64,000 nucleotides of DNA from Streptomyces leeuwenhoekii (GCF_001013905.1 NZ_LN831790.1:2370001-2434000), one strand, 5' to 3'; counted from the first letter of the stretch, positions 27,242 to 36,266 are shown. The notes: generated from the sequence alone by a model not told the origin. Numbers and translations: made by a program.

Positions 27242-27874
27242 ATGCCGCAGTTTGTCGACCGCTCGATGATGGAGTCGGTCTTCCCACCGGAGAAGCTTCA
27301 GACCTGGGAGGCGGAAAAGCTGCCCGCCGAACTTCACGAGTCTGCCCGGTCGATCCTGACCGACGTGGGCCTTCCGCATGACCGCAGCTCCTTCTTCCTG
27401 CTCGACGGCTGGCTTTTCGAGGGAGAGAATCTCCCCAACAGGTTTCGCCGGTGCGCGGAGCTGGATCACTTCTCCCGATACCGAGACATGCCGAAGGGCT
27501 GGGAGAACTGGCTCGTGATCGGAGAGATCTTCTATGACGTCGTGGTCCTGGACCCCGTGTCCGGGGTGGTGTACTGCCTGCCCGACGGCGAATACCAGGC
27601 GTTTCCGCTGAACCAGAGCCTCGATTCCCTCACCTACTTCACATACCTGCTCGAGGTCGAGCGCCCCAACTACGACTTCTCCGTGTCGGACGACATTCCC
27701 GACTCGGAGGGCGTGGCCATCGCTCTGCGAGAGAGGATGATGCAGGCCGATCCGCTTCCGTTCGAGGGGGTGGAACCTGCCTGGTCGGAGGAGTTCGACT
27801 GGGAGGCAGAAGATGCCCCCCGCATGCCGACATGGGATGTGGTCCTTTCGAACGTGTACGACTCCATCGGCTAG
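27242..27874 (+). CDS. SUKH-4-like immunity protein
   Basis: 210 residues, acidic, no signal peptide. The order LPAELHESARSILTDVGLP, then WLVIGEIFYDVVVLDPVSGVVY, then FPLNQSLDSLTYFTYLL follows the SUKH-4 pattern, where a conserved 'IG' strand precedes the 'ld..G.V' hairpin and an 'lN.SL..f' helix. SUKH proteins neutralise polymorphic toxins, often nucleases and deaminases. The position directly after the deaminase toxin makes it the likely cognate immunity protein. The stretch 27875-28098 after it carries no gene I can support. Confidence 0.82.
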   Translation: MPQFVDRSMMESVFPPEKLQTWEAEKLPAELHESARSILTDVGLPHDRSSFFLLDGWLFEGENLPNRFRRCAELDHFSRYRDMPKGWENWLVIGEIFYDVVVLDPVSGVVYCLPDGEYQAFPLNQSLDSLTYFTYLLEVERPNYDFSVSDDIPDSEGVAIALRERMMQADPLPFEGVEPAWSEEFDWEAEDAPRMPTWDVVLSNVYDSIG

Positions 27875-28098
27875 AAGGCCGAATCAGGTGGCCGACAGGT
27901 CGAACCATTTTCCTTAAGGCCACGGACGAATCGGAAAAGCGTGCTGCCGGATCACTGGGAGATCGCAACGGAGATCTCCCGTCTCCGGTTTCCTTTCCCA
28001 GCGTCTCACGCCCCGCCTGGGAGCGACGGATGTTATCGACAGGGCATGTGGTAGTTTCCCGGCACGGTAAGAGTCCTTCCCAGGGGGTGCAGGCAGCG

Positions 28099-28929
28099 AT
28101 GAGCGGCGGCGATATTCGGCATTTCGGTACGGCCGAGGCCACCGACCCGGCCGGCGCCCCCGGGAGCGTTCGGCGGCTCGCGGGGATCGCCGTCCCCCTG
28201 GAGGTCGGCCCGTACTTCATGACGGCCGAGTCCGATCCCGTACCGCTGCAGGAGTTCGCGCGGTCCGCGGGGCGCACGGTCGTGCGGGAGGAGTGCCGGT
28301 CGTGGGCGCGGCTCGGCTCGGACCGGGGGTTCGAGATCTGCGCCGACGACCAGGGCGTGGTGCGTGCCGTCCTCCTCGACTGGACCGAGGACCTGAGGTT
28401 CGTGAACTCGGCTCCGGAGGCCTTCGCCCAGTCGCTCGCCGCGCTCGACCGGGCCCTCGGCGTGATCCTGGGCACCGACTCGCCGCAGGACGCCTCCGCC
28501 GCGTACGCGGAGCTGGAGCGGAGCCTGCGGGCGATCGACCCCCAGGCGTTCGAGGGGCGCGAGAACTGGTGGCCCCTGGTCCTGGACGACATCAGGGACA
28601 CCGCGAGCGCGGAGTGGTTCACCGCGTTCGAGATCGTCGACGACCGGGGCGAGAAGCAGATCCTCACGCAGGCCGGCGGGATCGGCATCCACCCGGAGGA
28701 GCGGCTGTGGGCCCGGCTGCGGGCGGCAGGTGTCCGGCCGGAGCAGGTACTGCGGATCCACACCGAGTTGGAAGCCTGCTTCATGCCGGGGCACTACTGC
28801 GCGATGTGGCTCGGGCAGGTCTTCCCCGACGCGCAGCTGACCCACAACTTCCCTTACGGGGAGACGGCCGAGTCACGCGCCGAGGGCCTACGGCAGCTGC
28901 GCGAGGCGGCGGACCAGCCGCCTCGGTAG
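28099..28929 (+). CDS. SUKH-4-type protein fused to a deaminase-like domain
   Basis: 276 residues. The N-terminal half (GIAVPLEVGPYFMTAESDP and following, then CADDQGVVRAVLLD) resembles SUKH-4 immunity folds. The C-terminal half has a deaminase-like metal motif: H198-P-E200, then TELEAC with Cys227 and Cys234, followed by W, FPDA and FPYGETAESRAEG. That end aligns by eye with the C-terminus of the toxin at 25531-27168 (TEREPC, W, LPEG, VEYGDTADSKQKG). All four likely zinc/catalytic positions are retained, although the Pro before the first Cys is Ala. It could be an active deaminase, or a decoy or immunity factor. The start at 28099 is chosen over an upstream ATG at 28030; the ribosome site is only moderate. 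Confidence 0.75.
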   Translation: MSGGDIRHFGTAEATDPAGAPGSVRRLAGIAVPLEVGPYFMTAESDPVPLQEFARSAGRTVVREECRSWARLGSDRGFEICADDQGVVRAVLLDWTEDLRFVNSAPEAFAQSLAALDRALGVILGTDSPQDASAAYAELERSLRAIDPQAFEGRENWWPLVLDDIRDTASAEWFTAFEIVDDRGEKQILTQAGGIGIHPEERLWARLRAAGVRPEQVLRIHTELEACFMPGHYCAMWLGQVFPDAQLTHNFPYGETAESRAEGLRQLREAADQPPR

Positions 28930-28965
28930 GACGCCGGGCGACACGAACAGGGGGAGCAGCACGCC

Positions 28966-30726
28966 ATGACCGTCGGTGCCGCCACGCCGGACATCGCCTC
29001 CTGGCCGCCGCTCGACGACGACAAGCGGCCCTACGGGCAGCAGTTGCTCGACTGGGCCGCCGACGGCAGCGGGGTGCGGCCCCGGCTCTGCCTGCTGAGG
29101 GGCGCGGAGGGCAGCGGCAAGAGCCATCTGCTCGCCTGGTTCCTGGCCGGTGCGGCCGGTCATCCGCGGACGATTGTCCACGCCACCGTCCCGGCCGAGG
29201 GGCTGACGGCGGACACCTTCGCCTGGGAGTTGGGGCGCCAGCTCGGCTACGGTCCGCTGTCCCCGGCGCGTCTGCTGGACCGGATCGGTCGGGACCAGAG
29301 GCCGCTGCTGCTGCTCGTACCCGACGCGCACCGGGCCGGAGCAGGTCCCTCGGATCTGCCGGCGGCGGCCCCTGCGGCCCTCGTCGCCGACCTGCTGAAC
29401 CCCTTGCTGTCGCTCCCGCAGCTACGCGCCGCCGTGGAGACCGGCGACTTCGGACTGCTGCCCGCGGACGGTGCCGAGATCATCGATCTCGGCGGCCGCA
29501 CCGCGCCGTCCCCCGGCCGCCGGCCCTCCGCGCAGACACCCTTCGCGGAGCTTCTGGCTGCGGTCCCGCGCACCCCCGACGGCCGGCCGGACTGGTCCCG
29601 AGCGTCCGGCCCGGCCCGCCGCCACATCCTCGACGCGGCGCTGCGAGCCGACGACCCGGAGGCCGCCGTGCGCGGTCTGCTGGCGGACCCCGGCTTTCTG
29701 GTCCACGGTTCGGCCACCGCGCTCACCGCCCTGCTCGCCGACGAGCGTGTCCCCACGCCCGGCGATCTCCGCCGGGTGTGGCGGCGCGCCGCACCCGAGT
29801 TGACGGCTCACCACACGGACAGCGCCGAGCGGGCCGCCCTGCTCCATGCCGCCGCCGTGGGCACCGACCCGGTCCTGGCGGAGTACCTGCGTCCCCTCGC
29901 CCAGCAGCACCGGTGGACCGCGGTATGGGCCCAACCCGACCTCCCCGTGGCCGCGCTGGCCGCCGTACCGGGCGAGGAGCATCAGCTTGCGGCAGCCGAT
30001 ACCACGGGCCGGCTGCGGACGTACCACCTGAACACCGGCGCCCCGGCCGGGGTGATCGGGTCTCCTCCCTTCGTACGGCCGGTCTCGCTCGCCGCACGCG
30101 ACACCCACTCGATGCTGCTGCTCGACCAGACCGGCACCCTGCTGCCGGTCGCGCCCGAGGACGACGCGGCCGTGCTCGGGCACATCGCCGAGCACCATGG
30201 CGCTGCCGCCCTCACCAGGAAGGACTCCCAGGTCACCGCGCTCGGGGGCGACCCGGAGAGCCCGTACGCGGTGGTCGGCGACCGAGAGGGGTCCCTCCAC
30301 CTGTGGTCCCTGGGCGACGGCCAGGGCGTCCCGCGCTCCTGCCGCGTACACGAGCAACCGGTCCGGGCCGCCACCTGCCTCCACATCGCCGCCGGCGGAC
30401 CGACCTTCGTCTTCAGCGCCGCATTGGACGGCTCGGTGCGCCTGTGGGAGACCTCCACCGAGCCGATGCCCGTGCCCGTGGAGCAGCGCCCGTACCTGAC
30501 CACCGCGCTCGCTGCGGCCGACACCCCCGCCGGCCCGGTGCTCGCCGTCGCCTGGAGCGACGCCGAGCTCCACCTGTGGCACGTCCCGTCCGGCCGGATG
30601 CGCGCCCTGCCCCTGCTGCACGCCTGCCACGCCCTCGCCCTCACATCGAGGGGCGTACTCGTCATCGGGGGCCCCGACGGCCTGTATGCCGTACGGCTGC
30701 GGCTGGACACGCTCTGGGAACCGTGA
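28966..30726 (+). CDS. P-loop NTPase with C-terminal beta-propeller-like repeats (STAND-like)
   Basis: 586 residues. A Walker A motif GAEGSGKS is at residues 46-53, with a likely Walker B hydrophobic strand ending in VPDAHRA near residue 120. From about residue 310 the protein becomes a series of WD40-like beta units (for example SPYAVVGDREGSLHLWSLGD, TFVFSAALDGSVRLWETS, VLAVAWSDAELHLWHVPSG), consistent with a propeller. NTPase-plus-propeller proteins are common signalling or defence scaffolds in Streptomyces. It is 36 bp downstream of the SUKH/deaminase-like gene, so the two are probably coexpressed. Function unknown. Confidence 0.8.
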   Translation: MTVGAATPDIASWPPLDDDKRPYGQQLLDWAADGSGVRPRLCLLRGAEGSGKSHLLAWFLAGAAGHPRTIVHATVPAEGLTADTFAWELGRQLGYGPLSPARLLDRIGRDQRPLLLLVPDAHRAGAGPSDLPAAAPAALVADLLNPLLSLPQLRAAVETGDFGLLPADGAEIIDLGGRTAPSPGRRPSAQTPFAELLAAVPRTPDGRPDWSRASGPARRHILDAALRADDPEAAVRGLLADPGFLVHGSATALTALLADERVPTPGDLRRVWRRAAPELTAHHTDSAERAALLHAAAVGTDPVLAEYLRPLAQQHRWTAVWAQPDLPVAALAAVPGEEHQLAAADTTGRLRTYHLNTGAPAGVIGSPPFVRPVSLAARDTHSMLLLDQTGTLLPVAPEDDAAVLGHIAEHHGAAALTRKDSQVTALGGDPESPYAVVGDREGSLHLWSLGDGQGVPRSCRVHEQPVRAATCLHIAAGGPTFVFSAALDGSVRLWETSTEPMPVPVEQRPYLTTALAAADTPAGPVLAVAWSDAELHLWHVPSGRMRALPLLHACHALALTSRGVLVIGGPDGLYAVRLRLDTLWEP

Positions 30727-30906
30727 GCCGGTGACGGACCGCTGGGTCCCGCTCGGCGAAGCGTTACGAGTACCACCAACCCGCCGCTCCGCAGCGCCTC
30801 GACGCACGTCGGACACGCGGCCTACGCGCACAGAGAGCCCAGTAAGGGAAGTGTTCGGGTCAGCAGAACGAACCGGAGCCTGACCCCAGTCGAACGGGCG
30901 AGGCCG

Positions 30907-31491
30907 GTGGCGCCGTCCGGAGAAGAACTCCGGGGCGAGCACGGCGTCACTCTGGCGGCTCGGTCGCCGAAGCCCGGCTACTTCCGCTGCCCTCACGGCC
31001 TGCGGTCGGAGAGCCGGACCCTCTGGAGCTGGTGCATGCTCCCCCTCCGCAGCATCGCAAGACTCGCCTCGATCACATGGAACCCCTTCGAGGCGTTCTT
31101 CGAAGCCGTTCTCTGGCGTGAGCCCAAAAAACCGCGCGAGCCGCTCCGGGGCGGCTGGAACAGTCTGGCCGGTCAATTGGCGTGCGCCCTCGTGCCGCGG
31201 ACCAAGAATGACGCGTCTGTGGTCATGCAGGTCATCAGCCACCGCCTCCAGCTCGCCTACGTGTCCAAGGCGGGCTCCCTCACCGGGCGACTGGGACCAG
31301 TCGAGATCGGGTGGGCCGCGGACCTCCGCGATGTGACGTGGATCCGGGATCGGAGCGACGTCCGCAGCGGTGACCACGAAATCGGCTTCGCCGACGGCTC
31401 GTGGTGCACAGTCCACTTCACGGGCCAGGGCTGGCGCCGCATGTCGGAGGTGTTCCCGGCTCGGCTGAGCCACCTCGACCCGATTCCATAG
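30907..31491 (+). CDS. Hypothetical protein, possible PH-like domain
   Basis: 194 residues from the GTG at 30907. An ATG at 31036 with GGAG 7 bases upstream would give 151 residues; the upstream codons also show GC-rich third positions, so the true start is open. The C-terminal half (VISHRLQLAYVS, ADLRDVTWIRD, IGFADGSWCTVHF) looks like a small beta-barrel of PH type. No known family. The last plus-strand gene of this module, it converges with the mycosin gene at 31762. Confidence 0.55.
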   Translation: MAPSGEELRGEHGVTLAARSPKPGYFRCPHGLRSESRTLWSWCMLPLRSIARLASITWNPFEAFFEAVLWREPKKPREPLRGGWNSLAGQLACALVPRTKNDASVVMQVISHRLQLAYVSKAGSLTGRLGPVEIGWAADLRDVTWIRDRSDVRSGDHEIGFADGSWCTVHFTGQGWRRMSEVFPARLSHLDPIP

Positions 31492-31673
31492 CGGGACTGA
31501 GCAGTCGATCACCAGCCTGCCGACGGAGCAGCACAACTGCGACGCGTCGACGAGCTGCCCCTCGGCAGGCCGACTTCCACCTACTGCTGGGAGCCTGGAC
31601 GGTAAGCGAGCCGTCGCCGGTATGCAGCCGGGCCGAGTGGATGAGGCACAGACTCTGCCGGCACGGCAAGCAC

Positions 31674-31703
31674 GGGCGACCCGGCTTCCCCGCCCACTCG
31701 CCC
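31674..31703. terminator. Weak hairpin between convergent genes
   Basis: A 6-bp stem (31674-31679 with 31698-31703) lies in the 270-bp gap between the gene ending at 31491 (plus) and the mycosin gene ending at 31762 (minus). Nothing else is recognisable in that gap. Confidence 0.25.
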
Positions 31704-31761
31704 TGAAAATGCCTTCACGCCTGCCCCCATGCGTGACCAGTTACGTGTGCCGCTGTCCTCT

Positions 31762-33090
31762 CTACTGCTGCGGCGGCCACTGGCCGTGAGGCGGCGCTGG
31801 CTGCTGGCGATACGGGTTCTGCTGTGGCTGGATGGGCTGCCCGTACGGATTGTGTTGTGCAGACATGGGCTGCTGATCGTATTGCGGGTAAGCAGCAGGA
31901 CCACCAAGTACTGTGTCGCCGGATCCCTCTCCTTGCGGTCGGCGGCCGCTCTTGACGAGCCAGAAACCGCCGAAAACAGCGAGGAGACCGACGAAGGCTC
32001 CGACAGCCGCGATGGCGAAGTACTCGGGGTCCAGGCCGTAGGAGACCATCTGCGGCGTGCCGTCGTCTCCGGGACCGAAGTGCACACCGGTCCCTACCTC
32101 GCCGATCGCCACCGTTTTCTCTGGCGTGAGATCGCCCGCGGCTTGGAGTGCGGCATGAGCGTTGATCACACCGTAACCCGTCTCCACGCTGTAGCCGCGG
32201 GAGGCGTGCGAGGCCGTCTCCTTGAGCACTTGTGCCACCTGACGCGGCGCGAGATCCGGGTACTTGGAGACGATCAGCGCGCTCACGCCCGCGGCCAACG
32301 CACAGGCCGACGACGATCCGTGTACAGGTTTACGCCCGCCGGAATCAGCGTCCGCTGAGTGAATGACGACACCCGGGGCAGCGATGTCGACGTAGGAGTG
32401 GACGGACGAGAAAGTCGCGCGCGACCCACCCGGCACCGAGGCCGCCACGGAGATGCCACCCGGGTAGGCAGCCGGATAGGCGACGATGTTTTCCTCCCCT
32501 TGCTCGATGTCGCCCTCGTTTCCGGCACCGGCAAGAAGCACGACACCCTTGGACAAGGCGTACTCGATGGCTTCTGCCTCGTCTTGCTGGTAGGCGTCCC
32601 AGGCGCTGTCGGAGCCGAGAGACATGGAGATGACGTCGGCACCGTGGTCCACCGCGTAGGTGATCGCCTGCGCGAAGGGCCGGTCCCCATCCATGCTGCC
32701 TTGGTGCAGGGCCTCGTGGGAGGTCTGGTAGTTGGGGTCGTCACGGTCTCGAATGACCCGCAAGCCGAGGATCTTGGCCTGGGGCGCAACGTCAAGGATG
32801 CTGGACGCCATCGAGGTACCGTGTTCGCCGTACCAGGACTCGGACTGATCATCTTCCTGAAGGAAATCCGGCCCTTCCTTGGCACGGCCCTTCAGCGCAG
32901 GATGGTCGGTGCGAATGCCGGTGTCGATGATCGCCACGGTGACGCCTTCGCCATCGCTGATGGTGTGGGCAGCCGGGACTGACATGGCAGGCAGCTCCCA
33001 CCCCTTCGAGGTGGCAGCGGATGCCGTCGAAAGGCCGGCCATTGTCAGGGTCGCGACCATCACAGCGCCCGCAGTGAGTCGCTTGATCAC
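31762..33090 (-). CDS. Mycosin-type S8 serine peptidase with C-terminal anchor
   Basis: 442 residues. A signal peptide (LTAGAVMVATLTMAGLSTASA) is followed by a subtilase domain with Asp in AIIDTG, His in YGEHGTSMA, the oxyanion Asn in AGAGNEG and Ser in HGSSSA. The Ser motif is GSSSA rather than the usual GTSMA. A transmembrane span (AVGAFVGLLAVFGGFWLV) and a cytoplasmic Pro/Gln-rich tail ending PPHGQWPPQQ follow. The GTG start overlaps the stop of the gene at 33087 by four bases (GTGA), which fixes the start. Mycosins cleave ESX substrates and stabilise the channel; this copy is an accessory paralogue of mycP. Confidence 0.85.
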   Translation of the reverse strand: MIKRLTAGAVMVATLTMAGLSTASAATSKGWELPAMSVPAAHTISDGEGVTVAIIDTGIRTDHPALKGRAKEGPDFLQEDDQSESWYGEHGTSMASSILDVAPQAKILGLRVIRDRDDPNYQTSHEALHQGSMDGDRPFAQAITYAVDHGADVISMSLGSDSAWDAYQQDEAEAIEYALSKGVVLLAGAGNEGDIEQGEENIVAYPAAYPGGISVAASVPGGSRATFSSVHSYVDIAAPGVVIHSADADSGGRKPVHGSSSACALAAGVSALIVSKYPDLAPRQVAQVLKETASHASRGYSVETGYGVINAHAALQAAGDLTPEKTVAIGEVGTGVHFGPGDDGTPQMVSYGLDPEYFAIAAVGAFVGLLAVFGGFWLVKSGRRPQGEGSGDTVLGGPAAYPQYDQQPMSAQHNPYGQPIQPQQNPYRQQPAPPHGQWPPQQ

Positions 33091-33938
33091 TGTTCCTGCA
33101 CCGTCCTCTGCACCTCTCCGGCATAGATAGAGACGAGACTTTGAGCGATACCCAGGTAGGGTCGTTTCTCTCGATGGGCCATCAGACCCCACGGTTCAGG
33201 CAAGTGGCCGACCGAACGGGCAGGATCGGTGGGGCCGACCGTGACGGTCACCGCATACGGACTTTCCGGCACCATGAAAACCTTGCTGGAGGCACCGCCG
33301 ATACCCATCCCGTCACTCCACTCGGCGGCCGCCGTACCCGGGACAGGGAACGGCCGGACCGTCGGCATGTGGACCGTATCGATCTTCTCGCTTTGATCCT
33401 GGTTGATCTGAGAGACAATTTCTCCGGCCTGGTGGGGTGATCCGGCCACCACGAGACCGAAGGTTGCCGCCATCTTGCCGCCAAGGTCGGTGTACGTCGC
33501 CCGTAGCACGACCTTGCAGCGGCCTGCCATCACATTGTTCACGAACCCCTCAGGAAACGCCTCCTTGCATGAGGTTCCATGAGCAATCCCTTGGCGCGCC
33601 CACATTTCATTACGGCCGTAGGCCGTTGAATGGGTGAGACGATCAGGAAAAAGTTGATCACTCTTCAGATTGTGCCATGCTTTGGGAATGAAGGCATCGT
33701 TGGAATTCTGCTGCCTGGCATTCGTGAAGTTGCGGTAAACAGCGAAGGCCGCACCAAGGAGCGGCAACACACCGAATACGATCAGCGCGACTCCGAAGAC
33801 CGTGCGGGCCCGACGCTTCGGCTTTGGAGGGGACCCCGAATCTGACACCCTCGGTGGAGCAGACGGCACCCTGTGAGCGGAACCTGCATACGACACTGAA
33901 TCAATGCGCCCTTGCCGTGGAGACTGATTCGATTGCAC
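33087..33938 (-). CDS. Single-span membrane protein coupled to a mycosin gene
   Basis: About 283 residues from the GTG at 33938 (GGGA upstream); a longer frame reaches 34022. A polar Ser/Pro-rich N-terminus (about 45 residues) and a basic cluster (KPKRRAR) precede one membrane span (VFGVALIVFGVLPLLGAAFAV). A roughly 210-residue extracytoplasmic domain without known motifs follows. Its stop overlaps the start of the mycosin at 31762-33090, so the two products are probably made together and may act together. Codon usage is less GC-biased than in the housekeeping genes, hinting at acquisition. Confidence 0.68.
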   Translation of the reverse strand: MQSNQSPRQGRIDSVSYAGSAHRVPSAPPRVSDSGSPPKPKRRARTVFGVALIVFGVLPLLGAAFAVYRNFTNARQQNSNDAFIPKAWHNLKSDQLFPDRLTHSTAYGRNEMWARQGIAHGTSCKEAFPEGFVNNVMAGRCKVVLRATYTDLGGKMAATFGLVVAGSPHQAGEIVSQINQDQSEKIDTVHMPTVRPFPVPGTAAAEWSDGMGIGGASSKVFMVPESPYAVTVTVGPTDPARSVGHLPEPWGLMAHREKRPYLGIAQSLVSIYAGEVQRTVQEQ

Positions 33939-34075
33939 CGATACATCCCGTTTCGAAATTCGACAGATGGTCCAGAAATGTCCCGTCGAGCAACAACTCA
34001 ACCTTGTGAATCCATCGAGCAAGGGACTTACGCACAGGATTGGGAATCACTGGTCCCCTATTCGAAGCATCCCTG

Positions 34076-34792
34076 TCACCACTCTTCTGAACGCTGCGCC
34101 AAGCGGACGTGATGCGCCCAGAATTTCCCAGTTTTGTAGACTCCGCCAACAGCAACAACACCTGGAGTATTGGCAGGAAACGGAAGATCCCCGCCCTCAC
34201 CATCGTTTCCTGCACCGGCAACGATTAGGACGTCTTCATCAAGGGCATAGGCAACGGATTCAAGGCCCTGCGCCGAAGCCCCATCCTTATACCGTGAATC
34301 CTGGAGGATCATTGAGATGTTGATGATGGAGGCTCCGTTATCCACGGCATAACGAATCTCGTCCGCGAATCCGGAATTTCCTTCCAAGTTCACACGGATG
34401 GGAAGAATTCTAGCTTCCGGCGCCAGCCCCATCACCCCATCAGCGGCACCCGGGCCATGTCCATGTCCTGCGATGACCGAGGCCATACCCGTGCCGTGAG
34501 AAGGCTGCGCCTCCGTACTCTCAGGCGAGGCGTCATCATCGCCGTCGATGAAATCCTTGCCCTCAAGGACATTGTGCCTCAGGTCGACATGCTTGGCGTT
34601 GACGCCAGTATCGATTACGGCAACCGTGACGCCTTCACCCTTGGAGATCTCCCAGGCGGACTCGGCCTGCAGTGTCTCGAGCGCACACTGATCACGTCTG
34701 GTCTGATCGGCAAAAGCAGCAGGAGCCGCCATGATCAGGGCACCACTCAGTACCGTGGCGCCCAGTGCACACATCGTTCGCCTGAAGGCCAT
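34076..34792 (-). pseudogene. Truncated mycosin-type S8 peptidase
   Basis: 238 residues. The signal peptide and first two thirds closely match the intact mycosin at 34891-36210: the same MAFRRTMCALGAT start, DQTRRDQ and LETLQAESAWxIS segments. It keeps the Asp (AVIDTG), His (SHGTGMAS) and oxyanion Asn (AGAGND), but stops soon after the GVVAVGGVYKTGKFW strand. The catalytic Ser segment, the membrane span and the tail are missing. The next 140 bases show no recognisable continuation in any frame. It looks like a decayed tandem duplicate. A good ribosome-binding site (GGGGGAGAAGGGA) precedes the ATG at 34792, so a short product may still be made. Confidence 0.72.
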
Positions 34793-34890
34793 TCCCTTCT
34801 CCCCCGCCTCGCACGCTGATACCAGGGCGTGGTTCGGGGACCACACCCACCACCTGCACCTCGACTCCCGCCTGCAGCGTCTTTACGCGA

Positions 34891-36210
34891 CTACTGCTGC
34901 GGCGGCCACTGGCCGTGAGGCGGCGGGGACTGCTGCTGATACGGATTCTGCTGCGAGGCGGACTGCTGGGAGGGATTCTGCTGAGGGGAGACCGGCTGCT
35001 GGCCGTACTGCGGGTAGCCGGCCGGGCCACCAGACCCACCTGTCCTGTTCTTGTCGCGCCCGGACAGCTTGACAATCAGGAACACGATAAGCCCGATCAC
35101 GGCCAAAGCAACGAGACCAAGAATAATGAAAAAGATCAACTGCTTCTGATCCGCCTCCTTGTTCTCTGCGGCGTAATCGGCATCGGACTTGCCGGTGCTT
35201 GGAGCGGCGGAGGCGCCCTCATGCCCTGGGACCTTGAGCGGGCCATATGCGGAGCCGACGGGGATGTCCTCTGTCAGCGCAGCGAGTGGACGGATGCTCC
35301 CGTAACCGTACTTCTCATCGGGGAGAGAGAGTGTCTTCGCTGACCCGGGCAGGACAGCTGTCTTGACGAGACGGTTCGCAATCTGTCCTGCGGTCAGGTC
35401 AGGGAATTTAGCTCGGAGAAGCGCTGCCGCCGCTGACACATAAGCGGCCGCGTCGGAAGTTCCAGTTCCCATGCGGTAGGCGTTTCCACTGCCTGCCGCT
35501 GCGACGATTTTGGCACCCGGAGCCACCAATGTCACATGTGAACCGAAGTTGGAATCCTGCCAGATAGTCCCATCGCTGGTAACGGCACCGACAGCCAAAG
35601 CCCCCGGAGAGGCCGCCGGGTAACATTTTTCAGATCTTCCGTCGTTCCCTGATCCGCCAACTACCAGGACATCACGGCTCACCGCGTATTCCACAGCACT
35701 CGATACTTCGTTGATTCTTTGAGCGCTGCTCGAGACGAAGCATTGGGAAACATTGATGACCGACGCGCCGTTGTCAACCGCATACCGAATGCTCGCAGGC
35801 AGGCCGGGTCCGCCAGTCCCAAAATCACGGACGGGAAGAATGCTCGCTTCTGGGGCTAGGCCGATTACTCCGTCATTCGCTCCATGCCCATGTGCCGCGA
35901 TGATAGAAGCCATGGCCGTTCCATGGTCATCACCCGCATCCGGAGTCGCGCTGCCTCCGTCCACGAAGTCGCGCCCTTGCAGGACATTATCTTGCAGATC
36001 GATATGGTTGGCATTTACTCCATCATCGATGACAGCAACCGTCACGCCCTTGCCTGTGGAGATCTTCCAGGCGGACTCGGCCTGCAGTGTCTCGAGTGCC
36101 CACTGATCACGTCTGGTCTGGTCGGCAGAAGCAGCAGGAGCCGTCGCCATGATCAGCGCCCCAGTCAGTGCCGTGGCGCCCAGTGCACACATCGTTCGCC
36201 TGAAGGCCAT
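34891..36210 (-). CDS. Mycosin-type S8 serine peptidase
   Basis: 439 residues with signal peptide, an intact subtilase triad (Asp in VAVIDDG, His in DHGTAMAS, Asn in GGSGND, Ser in GTGTSDAAAY), a transmembrane span near residue 355 (IFFIILGLVALAVIGLIVFLI) and a Pro/Gln-rich cytoplasmic tail ending PPHGQWPPQQ. The Ser motif is GTSDA where GTSMA/GTSFA is common. The ATG at 36210 has GAGAGGGATG upstream. It is a paralogue of the ESX-core mycP (38095-39387). Its 5' end is nearly identical to that of the truncated copy downstream, and its 3' end to that of the mycosin at 31762. Confidence 0.88.
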   Translation of the reverse strand: MAFRRTMCALGATALTGALIMATAPAASADQTRRDQWALETLQAESAWKISTGKGVTVAVIDDGVNANHIDLQDNVLQGRDFVDGGSATPDAGDDHGTAMASIIAAHGHGANDGVIGLAPEASILPVRDFGTGGPGLPASIRYAVDNGASVINVSQCFVSSSAQRINEVSSAVEYAVSRDVLVVGGSGNDGRSEKCYPAASPGALAVGAVTSDGTIWQDSNFGSHVTLVAPGAKIVAAAGSGNAYRMGTGTSDAAAYVSAAAALLRAKFPDLTAGQIANRLVKTAVLPGSAKTLSLPDEKYGYGSIRPLAALTEDIPVGSAYGPLKVPGHEGASAAPSTGKSDADYAAENKEADQKQLIFFIILGLVALAVIGLIVFLIVKLSGRDKNRTGGSGGPAGYPQYGQQPVSPQQNPSQQSASQQNPYQQQSPPPHGQWPPQQ

Positions 36211-36236
36211 TGCGTCATCCCTCTCGCGTTATCGAA

Positions 36237-36266
36237 CGTGGGCGTGGCCCGAGAGCCACGCCCACG
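36237..36266 (-). terminator. Terminator upstream of the mycosin at 34891
   Basis: Perfect 12-bp stem (36237-36248 with 36255-36266), 6-nt loop, 38 bp past the stop of the gene at 36305-37750 and 27 bp before the mycosin start. It would separate the two transcripts or attenuate the downstream mycosin genes. Confidence 0.72.

Noticed and set aside
31401..31706. A 101-codon plus-strand frame overlapping the end of the 30907 gene
   Set aside because: No ribosome site, no homology to any family I recognise, and it overlaps a better-supported gene in another frame.
33901..34221. A minus-strand frame that might restore the missing end of the truncated mycosin
   Set aside because: Read in this frame the sequence has no GTSxA serine motif or membrane span, so it does not complete the peptidase.
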